Source of the DNA: Chitinophaga pinensis
Lineage (GTDB): Bacteria > Bacteroidota > Bacteroidia > UBA4408
Reading direction: 5' to 3'
DNA: 64,000 nucleotides
NCBI GenBank assembly: GCA_945861665.1
Contig: CAMAVS010000001.1
Span: 62,001-126,000, forward strand
The notes below the pieces were generated by a model. That model did no database searches, was not told the origin of the DNA, and saw only the letters and a program-made list of their open reading frames with translations. The position numbers and the translations under genes were made by a program. Below, in pieces: positions 36,365 through 43,671 of this stretch. The stretch's first letter is position 1. Every line of letters starts with the position of its first letter.

Positions 36365-37366
36365 GTGTTGAAAAAGCAAGAACTCACTTCCCTCTTCCAG
36401 TCTTTTAACAAGCTTAAAATTCTTGTTATTGGCGATGTTATGGTCGACTCCTATCTTTTTGGAAAGGTAAACCGTATTTCGCCCGAAGCACCTGTGCCTG
36501 TTGTGGCTGTTACTAAAAAGGAAAACCGACTGGGTGGTGCTGCTAACGTAGCACTGAACATAAAAGCAATGGGCGCTAGCCCAATTATTTGTTCCGTTGT
36601 AGGAAATGATTTTTATGGAAAGGAATTTATTCAACAGTTAAAAAAAGTAAGCATTATTGATACTGGAATGGTGGTTAGCACAAAACGTATTACTACTGTA
36701 AAAACACGTGTAATAGGCAATAACCATCAAATGTTGCGGGTAGACGAAGAGCAAACAAGCGACTTATCGAAAAATGATACTGAGGCGTTATTGAAAAAGA
36801 TAAATACACTCATTCAAAAAGAAAAACCCAATGCCATCCTTTTTGAAGATTATGACAAAGGCTGTATAACACCTTTGCTAATTGAAAAGGTATTAAAGTT
36901 AGCGAAACAAAAAAGCATACCTGTGGTTGTTGATCCAAAGAAAAACAACTTTTTTAATTTCAGTGATGTAGCTTTTTTTAAGCCGAATTTAAAGGAATTG
37001 CAAGAGGGTTTAAAAAAAGACATTGATGTTTCCAATAAAAAAGAATTGGCGACTGCAGTGGCACAACTTATCAAAAAAACAAATTGCAAAACAGCAATGA
37101 TTACGCTTTCTGAACACGGTGTATATATTGCTTCCTCTAAAAAAGCTGAAACAATACCGGCTCACATACGCAGTATTGCAGATGTTTCGGGTGCCGGTGA
37201 TACAGTAATAAGCATAGCGGCACTTTGCACCGCATTACAATTGGATACGCATACAACTGCAGAATTATCAAACATTGCAGGCGGCTTGGTGTGTGAAAAA
37301 GTAGGCGTTGTTTCCATTAACAAAGAAGAATTGTTTACCGAGGCTGTCAGACTATTGAGCAAATGA
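36365..37366 (+). CDS. D-glycero-beta-D-manno-heptose-7-phosphate kinase (HldE N-terminal type)
   Basis: 333-residue PfkB-family sugar kinase. The N-terminal motif NRLGGAANVALNIKAMGA and the C-terminal anion-hole/catalytic motif ADVSGAGDTVISIA are the PfkB signatures. DVMVDSYLFGKVNRISPEAPVPV is typical of RfaE1/HldE kinases, which make heptose bisphosphate for LPS inner core. The nucleotidyltransferase half of HldE is absent, as in the split form. The start is GTG at 36365 or TTG at 36368; no suitable ATG exists. Its stop overlaps the ubiE start by 4 bp. Confidence 0.9.
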   Translation: MLKKQELTSLFQSFNKLKILVIGDVMVDSYLFGKVNRISPEAPVPVVAVTKKENRLGGAANVALNIKAMGASPIICSVVGNDFYGKEFIQQLKKVSIIDTGMVVSTKRITTVKTRVIGNNHQMLRVDEEQTSDLSKNDTEALLKKINTLIQKEKPNAILFEDYDKGCITPLLIEKVLKLAKQKSIPVVVDPKKNNFFNFSDVAFFKPNLKELQEGLKKDIDVSNKKELATAVAQLIKKTNCKTAMITLSEHGVYIASSKKAETIPAHIRSIADVSGAGDTVISIAALCTALQLDTHTTAELSNIAGGLVCEKVGVVSINKEELFTEAVRLLSK

Positions 37367-38082
37367 CCGTAACACCCTACAATAATACAAGCGGTAAAAA
37401 AGAACAGGTGGAGCAAATGTTTGACAACATTGCACACAAATACGATTTCCTAAATAATCTTTTATCGATGGGCATCGACCGTCTATGGCGGAAAAAGGCC
37501 ATTCGTTTGATTTCAGTTTATAAACCATTAAGCGTTTTAGATATTGCAACGGGCACCGGAGACTTTGCAATTGAAGCATTGAAACTGAATCCGACTAAAA
37601 TAGTAGGGGTTGATATTTCGGAAGGTATGCTTGAAAAAGGAAGAGAGAAATTAATACAAACAAAACTCGACAGTAAGATAACCCTGATGAAAGCCGATTC
37701 AGAAAAATTACCCTTTTCAGACAATTCCTTTGATGCCGTAACAGTTGGATTTGGTGTGAGAAATTTTGAAAACCTTGAAAAAGGATTAATCGACATTTAC
37801 CGCGTACTCAACAAAAATGGCACTTTTGTGGTATTGGAATTTTCAAAGCCTACCGGGTTCCCATTCAAACAAGTTTATAATTTTTATTTTAAATATGCTT
37901 GTCCCTTTTTAGGTAAAATCATTTCAAAGGATGCTTCTGCCTATACTTACCTTTACGACTCGGTACAAGCTTTTCCCGATGGTGAAAATTTCAACAAAAT
38001 ATTGCGTGATACCGGATTTATGGAAGTAGAAAACCATAAACTCACGGGAGGTATTGCCACTATTTATGTAGCTAAAAAATAA
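37363..38082 (+). CDS. ubiE: demethylmenaquinone methyltransferase
   Basis: 239-residue SAM-dependent C-methyltransferase making menaquinone (MenG activity). The UbiE signatures VEQMFDNIAHKYDFLNNLLSMGID and motif I VLDIATGTGDFAIEAL are present, with FGVRNFENLEKGL further on. Menaquinone is the usual quinone in this phylum, so MenG activity is more likely than ubiquinone synthesis. The ATG overlaps the kinase stop (ATGA), pointing to translational coupling. porT follows 28 bp later, an arrangement known from other Bacteroidota. Confidence 0.95.
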   Translation: MTVTPYNNTSGKKEQVEQMFDNIAHKYDFLNNLLSMGIDRLWRKKAIRLISVYKPLSVLDIATGTGDFAIEALKLNPTKIVGVDISEGMLEKGREKLIQTKLDSKITLMKADSEKLPFSDNSFDAVTVGFGVRNFENLEKGLIDIYRVLNKNGTFVVLEFSKPTGFPFKQVYNFYFKYACPFLGKIISKDASAYTYLYDSVQAFPDGENFNKILRDTGFMEVENHKLTGGIATIYVAKK

Positions 38083-38088
38083 AATAGG

Positions 38089-38096
38089 TACTTTTG
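38089..38096 (+). promoter_or_regulatory. candidate -7 box before porT
   Basis: TACTTTTG fits TAnnTTTG and lies 15 nt before the TTG start of porT; the -33 box is weak. It could give porT its own transcript within the operon. Confidence 0.4.
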
Positions 38097-38110
38097 TGTT
38101 TTATAATTAG

Positions 38111-38818
38111 TTGAAAAAAGCCACACATATACTTTTGTTAATCCTTATTAACCAAGTAATAGCGGTAGCACAAAAAGAAAAAGTGCAAACTACCCCTAAT
38201 TACGATAAAGATCCTATTCACTTTGGTTTCTTGTTGGGGATTAATAAAACAGATTTTTTTCTGCACCGAAAACCTACTACCAATTTATTGGATTCGGTAT
38301 ATGTAATTGAAACAACTCCACAAAGAGGATTTGATTTACAAATGGTGTGTAATTTACGCTTGGGTGAGTATTTTGATTTACGACTTTTACCGGGACTATC
38401 CTTTGTTTCACGTAACATTAACTACACTTTTGTAAGTCCATTGCAAACACTATCATATAAAAAAGATGTAGAGTCTACTTTCATCACTCTCCCACTCGAT
38501 TTAAAATACAAATCGGTACGACTTAATAACTACAGAGTATATGTGTTGGGGGGACTTAAATACTCCATTGATATGGCTTCTAACAAAGACGTAAATAATT
38601 CTGATTTGAAAGTGGCGATTGTTAAAATAAAAAAACAGGACTTAGCATACGAATTTGGTTTTGGCTTAGACATCTATTTCCGTTATTATAAATTTTCACC
38701 CGAAATAAAATATGCAGTTGGAATAACGAACTTACTGATACAAGACAATACTGCCTTCTCAACTCCTATTCAAAAATTAAACTCCAAGTGCATATCACTA
38801 GCATTCACATTTGAATAA
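38111..38818 (+). CDS. porT: PorT/SprT outer-membrane-associated type IX secretion protein
   Basis: 235 residues with an N-terminal signal peptide (KKATHILLLILINQVIAVAQ) and an eight-strand-like beta-barrel pattern. The PorT hallmark near the N-terminus, NYDKDPIHFGFLLGINKTDFF, is clear, as is the RGFDLQMVCNLRLGEYFDLRLLPGLSF segment. PorT is needed for type IX secretion and gliding in Porphyromonas and Flavobacterium. The position after ubiE supports the call. The start codon is TTG at 38111. It is followed after 6 bp by an FAD dehydrogenase gene. Confidence 0.92.
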   Translation: MKKATHILLLILINQVIAVAQKEKVQTTPNYDKDPIHFGFLLGINKTDFFLHRKPTTNLLDSVYVIETTPQRGFDLQMVCNLRLGEYFDLRLLPGLSFVSRNINYTFVSPLQTLSYKKDVESTFITLPLDLKYKSVRLNNYRVYVLGGLKYSIDMASNKDVNNSDLKVAIVKIKKQDLAYEFGFGLDIYFRYYKFSPEIKYAVGITNLLIQDNTAFSTPIQKLNSKCISLAFTFE

Positions 38819-38824
38819 TAGACC

Positions 38825-40417
38825 GTGAAAAACGAAATTGATATTGTACTTAGTCCTGCAGAAGCAGCGAATGACGAAGCAATCCTTAAGTGTATTAAAG
38901 GCGTACTGGGAATAAAAATCAGCGAAGCAATTTTCTATAAAATTATTCGTAAGTCGATAGATGCGAGGGGAAGAAACCTAAAAATAAATGCAAGAATACA
39001 AGTAAGCGATAGTGAGCTTGAAATTGAACAAAGCGAATTTGCTCCTGCTTACCAAAATGTTTCACAAGCTATACCTGTTATAATTGTTGGAGCCGGTCCT
39101 GCAGGTTTATTTGCTGCATTGCGTTTATTGGAAATGGGTTTAAAACCAATCATCATTGAACGTGGCAAGAATGTACGCGACCGCAGACGTGACTTGGCAG
39201 CGATTAGCAAGTTGCATCAAGTGAATCCCAACTCCAACTATTGTTTTGGTGAAGGTGGAGCCGGAACATACTCCGATGGAAAATTATATACACGCTCCAC
39301 CAAAAGAGGAGATGTAACAAACATATTAAACACCTTGGTGTTTCATGGTGCCGACCCAATTATATTGGTAGATGCACACCCACACATAGGCACCAATAAA
39401 TTACCCGATATTATTGTTAACATTCGCGAAACGATACTTAAGTTTGGAGGAGAGATTCATTTTAACACACAAGTCACTAATTTTATACAAAAAGAAAATT
39501 CCATTCAAGGAGTTGTTTGTACCGAAACAATAGCACCCTTTGCACAAAAGGAATTTATTGCATCTTCGGTTATCCTTGCAACAGGTCACTCAGCGAACGA
39601 TGTATATAATTTATTGCACACACAACATATTTTACTGGAAGAAAAACCTTTTGCGATAGGTGTTCGAGTAGAACATCCACAATCGCTTATCGACAGTATA
39701 CAATACCATTGCAGAACTGAAGAACAATTACTTGAAGCGAGAGAATTTTTACCCGCAGCTTCTTACTCCTTGGTAAAACAAATAAAAGGCCGCGGTGTTT
39801 ATTCCTTTTGTATGTGTCCGGGTGGAATAATAGCACCCTGCGCAACACAAAACAGTGAAGTAGTAACCAATGGTTGGTCACCTTCAAAAAGAAATAATCC
39901 TTATGCCAACTCAGGAATAGTAACCACCATTGAAGCTGCCGATTATGCTCACTTAAAGGATTACGGAGTGTTAGCAGGATTAGCATACCGAAGTGAATTA
40001 GAAAAAGCAGCTTGTATTTCGGCAGGTGGAACACAAGCTGCACCTGCTCAACGTTTGGTCGATTTTTTAAATAACAATGTATCGCCTACTCTACCCGATT
40101 GTTCGTATCAACCCGGAATTAAAAGTGTTTCAATGAAAGATGTTTTAAGCTATCCTATTTGGTCGAGATTGCAAATAGCCTTTAAAGAATTTGGTAAAAA
40201 AATGCACGGATATGTAACAAACGAGGCGGTGTTGGTTGGAATAGAATCGAGAACATCCTCGCCTTTGCGCATACCACGCGATAAGGAAACAATGGAGCAT
40301 CCTCAAGTAAAAGGGTTGTACCCTTGCGGAGAAGGTGCAGGATATGCCGGAGGTATAGTTTCGGCAGCCATTGACGGGCAATTATGTGCCGAAAAAATTG
40401 CTGCAGCGAAATCGTAA
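38825..40417 (+). CDS. FAD-dependent dehydrogenase (COG2509 type)
   Basis: 530 residues. A 75-residue N-terminal module precedes the FAD Rossmann motif VGAGPAGLFAALRLLEMGLKPIIIERG (about 91-117). CFGEGGAGTYSDGKLYTR and the C-terminal LYPCGEGAGYAGGIVSAAIDG are characteristic of the COG2509 dehydrogenase group, whose substrate is not established. No membrane segment is seen. The start is GTG at 38825, six bases after the porT stop. The 3' end is followed 7 bp later by the heme/copper lipoprotein gene. Confidence 0.88.
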   Translation: MKNEIDIVLSPAEAANDEAILKCIKGVLGIKISEAIFYKIIRKSIDARGRNLKINARIQVSDSELEIEQSEFAPAYQNVSQAIPVIIVGAGPAGLFAALRLLEMGLKPIIIERGKNVRDRRRDLAAISKLHQVNPNSNYCFGEGGAGTYSDGKLYTRSTKRGDVTNILNTLVFHGADPIILVDAHPHIGTNKLPDIIVNIRETILKFGGEIHFNTQVTNFIQKENSIQGVVCTETIAPFAQKEFIASSVILATGHSANDVYNLLHTQHILLEEKPFAIGVRVEHPQSLIDSIQYHCRTEEQLLEAREFLPAASYSLVKQIKGRGVYSFCMCPGGIIAPCATQNSEVVTNGWSPSKRNNPYANSGIVTTIEAADYAHLKDYGVLAGLAYRSELEKAACISAGGTQAAPAQRLVDFLNNNVSPTLPDCSYQPGIKSVSMKDVLSYPIWSRLQIAFKEFGKKMHGYVTNEAVLVGIESRTSSPLRIPRDKETMEHPQVKGLYPCGEGAGYAGGIVSAAIDGQLCAEKIAAAKS

Positions 40418-40424
40418 ATTCACA

Positions 40425-41795
40425 ATGAAACGATACAACAAATACACTTTTCTACTACAAATAATTCTCTCTTCTATTCTTTTTTCCTGTGGTAATCCTG
40501 AAAAAAAAGAAGAAACAAAAAACATTACCTACTCCGAACACATTGCACCAATAATTTATCAGCATTGCACCAATTGTCACCGCCCGGGAGCAGTTGGCCC
40601 CTTTTCACTTATTTCTTACAAGGATGTGAGTAAACGTGCTAAACTGATACGCTTTGTTACCGAAACACGTTTTATGCCACCTTGGCCTGCCGACAATACG
40701 TACACACATTTTATAGATGAAAATGTATTAAGTGCAGAAGAAATTAATACCATTAAAAAATGGGTTGCAAATGGTTCACCGATTGGAGATAGCACCAAAA
40801 TTCCTGCTCCGCCTTTATTTACCGATGGTTCCTTGTTGGGAAAACCCGACTTAGTTATACAAATGCGGGAAGCAATTAAAATAAAAGGCAATAATAAAGA
40901 CTTGTTCCTAACTGTAAAAGTACCCTATGAATTCAGCAAGGACACCTTTGTAAAAGCCATAGAATATGTTCCGGGAAACGCAAAACTGGTGCATCACTTA
41001 AACGGTCATTATATAAAATATGAATTTGATAAAAAGAAAAATGTTTATGAAGGTTTAAACATAGTAAACAGTGATGAGTTTACACCTATGGAAGTATTCA
41101 AGCAATTGAGTGTTACCAACGATGATGGAACTTTTCCGGTGTTAACACCATCGGCAGTAAATTATTTACCGGGGGTAAGCTATACATTATATCCACAGGG
41201 TATTGGAGGTTTTAAATTCAATCGAAAAGGAGCTATTTTACTCAACAATATTCACTACGGACCATCACGCATTGACACAACAGATAATTCCTACTTCAAC
41301 ATTTTCTTTGGTAATAAACCCGAACGGCCAACAATGGAAATGCAGTTGGGAACACTTGGTATTTCACAAATAATTCCACCGCTATTAATACCACCCAACG
41401 AAGAAAAAACTTTTTATACTCAAACAAAAGCCTTGATGGATATGAGTATATTAACCATTAATCCGCATATGCACTTATTGGGAAAAAGCTATTTGGCATT
41501 TGCTATTAAGCCCGATGGTGATACCATTCCATTGATTAGAATCAAAAAGTGGGATTTCCGTTGGCAGTATTTTTACACCTTCACAAAGCCTGTAATTATT
41601 CCCCAAGGCTCAATTATTTATGCTTACGGAACTTTTGATAATACAAAAAACAATCCCTTTAATCCCTTCACCCCACCCCAACAAGTAAGTGACAGAAGTG
41701 GCAGCATGAAAACCACTGATGAAATGTTTCAGTTTATTATTACTTATTTGCCCTATAAAGCAGGCGATGAGAATATTGATTTAAGGAGGAAGTGA
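40425..41795 (+). CDS. lipoprotein: c-type cytochrome fused to PHM-type dicopper monooxygenase-like domains
   Basis: 456 residues from the ATG at 40425, chosen because it starts a lipoprotein signal (LSSILFSC, lipid Cys 22). A heme c site CTNCH (48-52) is followed by PHM-like domains. By comparison with peptidylglycine alpha-hydroxylating monooxygenase, the copper ligands are present: HH at 190-191, His 277 in NNIHYGP (together the CuH site), and HMH at 348-350 with Met 434 in TTDEM (the CuM site). It would be attached to the outer side of a membrane. The substrate is unknown. It converges on a cluster with a second enzyme of the same kind (43672-45300). Confidence 0.85.
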   Translation: MKRYNKYTFLLQIILSSILFSCGNPEKKEETKNITYSEHIAPIIYQHCTNCHRPGAVGPFSLISYKDVSKRAKLIRFVTETRFMPPWPADNTYTHFIDENVLSAEEINTIKKWVANGSPIGDSTKIPAPPLFTDGSLLGKPDLVIQMREAIKIKGNNKDLFLTVKVPYEFSKDTFVKAIEYVPGNAKLVHHLNGHYIKYEFDKKKNVYEGLNIVNSDEFTPMEVFKQLSVTNDDGTFPVLTPSAVNYLPGVSYTLYPQGIGGFKFNRKGAILLNNIHYGPSRIDTTDNSYFNIFFGNKPERPTMEMQLGTLGISQIIPPLLIPPNEEKTFYTQTKALMDMSILTINPHMHLLGKSYLAFAIKPDGDTIPLIRIKKWDFRWQYFYTFTKPVIIPQGSIIYAYGTFDNTKNNPFNPFTPPQQVSDRSGSMKTTDEMFQFIITYLPYKAGDENIDLRRK

Positions 41796-41811
41796 TGGTT
41801 GTTTGTTGTTA

Positions 41812-41829
41812 CCCCGATGGCTATCGGGG
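41812..41829. repeat. GC-rich palindrome, copy 1
   Basis: CCCCGATGGCTATCGGGG is an 18-bp near-perfect palindrome related to the copy at 41929-41946. It lies in the 172-bp gap between convergent genes and could act as a bidirectional structural element. Confidence 0.7.
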
Positions 41830-41928
41830 GCACAAGCCATCACATAGTTAAAACAACTTTTCAATCAACTTTGGAAAATATGAATTTGATTTTTTAACCT
41901 AGGAAAAAATTATTTTCAAATTAGCTCA

Positions 41929-41946
41929 TCCCGATAGCTATCGGGA
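41929..41946. repeat. GC-rich palindrome, copy 2
   Basis: TCCCGATAGCTATCGGGA is a perfect 18-bp palindrome. It is flanked by AAATTAGC-type sequence on both sides (ATTTTCAAATTAGCT at 41912-41926 and AAATTAGCAAATT after it). The 15-mer ATTTTCAAATTAGCT is an inverted exact copy of 30491-30505. Confidence 0.75.
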
Positions 41947-41967
41947 CAAATTAGCAAATTGATTTTA

Positions 41968-42846
41968 TCAAACCCTAAAAACCCTTGAAATATTAAAGCC
42001 TAATTTAATTCCACCGTTTAGCCAATTAGAGCTTGTATGAGGAATAAATTGATCTTCAACCAAACCAAATGAATTGGTTAACTGCATTTGAAAAACGTGA
42101 CCGCCTGTTTCAATTTCAATCCCTATTGCAGCACTGTCGTAATATTTTACATTGGTATATTTTGAAGTACGTACAGCATACTCCAATGTGATAGCCGACC
42201 TCTTGGTGTATTTTAATCTGCTAGCAAACTGAATACCAAACATATCGTTCATATCTTCAACGCTGTCAACAATATTGTAATGTACCATAATAGGTGCCAT
42301 TTGAAAAGAGAATCGTTCGGAAAACTTTCTTCCAATAATGATTTGATGAGCATAAGAAAGGCGGTTAACATCGTAACCATATTTCGGCTGAGCCTTAACT
42401 GTTGTGTAAAACATAGAAGACACAAGTGTAACACTCAAAGGCATACTGTTATTGGTAGTTTGACGCAATAGTCTGAACTTCATAAATCCATCCAGCTTTT
42501 TTTCGTAAGATGTTCTTCCAATTCCGAACATAAATCTACCTTCAAAACTATACTCCAAACCAAGTCGAATACAAGCCGGCCCGTCCAAACCAAAAGCATT
42601 GTTTGCACCGCTGTTAAAATCGCCAAAACGGTGTGAGATGCGAAAATCCAATGTACGCTTCCCCAATGTTTCGAGTGTATGAAAATTTATTAAACGCGTA
42701 CCTTTGAAAGCAGCTGTAATAAATTCCTTTTTAGGTTTTTCAAGCAATGTTTCTTCGTCCAGCATTTTCGTCATATCATCTTCCTGGGCAAATAACACGG
42801 AAGAAAAAGAATTTGAAAACAATAAAAAAATAAGTATTTTCTTCAT
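41968..42846 (-). CDS. DUF5777-family outer-membrane beta-barrel protein
   Basis: 292 residues from the ATG at 42846, which begins the signal peptide MKKILIFLLFSNSFSSVLFAQ; the frame is open 8 codons upstream. The rest is a beta-barrel pattern of alternating aromatic strands. The segment GTRLINFHTLETLGKRTLDFRISHRFGDFNSG is the recognisable DUF5777 signature, and the protein ends with GFNISRVFRV, an aromatic-rich barrel terminus. It is the last gene of the minus-strand cytochrome/copper cluster, 7 bp after the preceding stop, suggesting an outer-membrane partner of that redox system (inference). Confidence 0.85.
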   Translation of the reverse strand: MKKILIFLLFSNSFSSVLFAQEDDMTKMLDEETLLEKPKKEFITAAFKGTRLINFHTLETLGKRTLDFRISHRFGDFNSGANNAFGLDGPACIRLGLEYSFEGRFMFGIGRTSYEKKLDGFMKFRLLRQTTNNSMPLSVTLVSSMFYTTVKAQPKYGYDVNRLSYAHQIIIGRKFSERFSFQMAPIMVHYNIVDSVEDMNDMFGIQFASRLKYTKRSAITLEYAVRTSKYTNVKYYDSAAIGIEIETGGHVFQMQLTNSFGLVEDQFIPHTSSNWLNGGIKLGFNISRVFRV

Positions 42847-42853
42847 AAAAACC

Positions 42854-43249
42854 TTATTGTGCATATCCATTATCTATCCATCTTTTAATTTTTGTAATGT
42901 TGCAAGCACTTAATTTACTACCTCCTTGCGGCATAGTGATGTATCCCTGCGTTTGAGCAATAGCTCCATATAACTGCCCGGATTGACCAACAGCTTTTAC
43001 TCCTATATAGGCCGATAAATTATAACCGCTGGTATTAGTTGCACCGTGACAAGAATTATTGATACCGCAATTTGCATTTAAAATAACCGTAACATCTGAA
43101 TATAGTGTTAGATTAGTTGTATCGCAAGTGTTTGGTGAAACTGCTTTGTTATTAATGATAGGAGGAGCTGGAGAGAGCTCTTCGAAATTATCGTAATAAC
43201 ATCCCGAAAATAATCCAAGTACAAAAAATACACTTATTATCTTTTTCAT
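42854..43249 (-). CDS. small cytochrome c-like lipoprotein with C-X5-CH motif
   Basis: 131 residues from the ATG at 43249, giving a lipoprotein signal with lipid Cys 17 (LFSGC); upstream in-frame ATGs at 43255 and 43276 would extend it. The candidate heme site is C61-GINNS-C67-H68, five residues between the cysteines instead of the usual two. The later Met in YITMPQGGSKLS could be the distal heme ligand. The C-terminal IKRWIDNGY is typical of Bacteroidota cytochrome c domains. It lies between the DUF5777 gene and a similar lipoprotein gene, on one strand. Confidence 0.75.
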   Translation of the reverse strand: MKKIISVFFVLGLFSGCYYDNFEELSPAPPIINNKAVSPNTCDTTNLTLYSDVTVILNANCGINNSCHGATNTSGYNLSAYIGVKAVGQSGQLYGAIAQTQGYITMPQGGSKLSACNITKIKRWIDNGYAQ

Positions 43250-43259
43250 ATTCATACGT

Positions 43260-43634
43260 TTAATTATCCTTAGCACCTTGCATAATCCACCAATAAATGA
43301 GCTTTATTTGATTGTGAGTCAATGGACTGTTAGGTGGCTGTGGCATAAACTCTTCACCTTTACCAGTTATTGACTGATATAACTCACTGTTATCTGCATT
43401 GTAAGCGATGATATCACCTTCCTTTATTATATCATTATAAGTCAGCAACTCAAAATCAGACGTATTAACAGTTCCGTGGCAACCCGACTGAGTACAATTT
43501 GAAACTATGATGGGTTGAATATCATTTTTATAACTAATAGCGGGAGTATCAGGAATAGTCATTTCGTGTTTACAAGAAACAAAACAAAATATTCCTATAA
43601 AAACAAAAGCTATAATTGTTAAATTCCTTTTCAT
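43260..43634 (-). CDS. small cytochrome c-like lipoprotein with C-X4-CH motif
   Basis: 124 residues from the ATG at 43634 (eight codons inside the open frame), chosen for its lipoprotein signal with lipid Cys 21 (CFVSC). The heme-binding candidate is C47-TQSG-C52-H53, and the Met of EFMPQPPNSPLT is a likely distal ligand. It ends IYWWIMQGAKDN, like other class I-like cytochromes of this phylum. It is related to the next gene downstream (42854-43249). As an anchored electron carrier it could feed the copper enzyme encoded upstream; this is inference from context. Confidence 0.78.
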   Translation of the reverse strand: MKRNLTIIAFVFIGIFCFVSCKHEMTIPDTPAISYKNDIQPIIVSNCTQSGCHGTVNTSDFELLTYNDIIKEGDIIAYNADNSELYQSITGKGEEFMPQPPNSPLTHNQIKLIYWWIMQGAKDN

Positions 43635-43671
43635 TGTGTAAAGGTAAACAAGTAACATGCTTGTACTATCA

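Noticed and set aside
38825-41795. FAD dehydrogenase and cytochrome/copper lipoprotein as one fused gene product through the overlap at 40371-40417
   Set aside because: The upstream in-frame extension of the lipoprotein frame would destroy its signal peptide; the ATG at 40425 gives a proper lipobox and no overlap.
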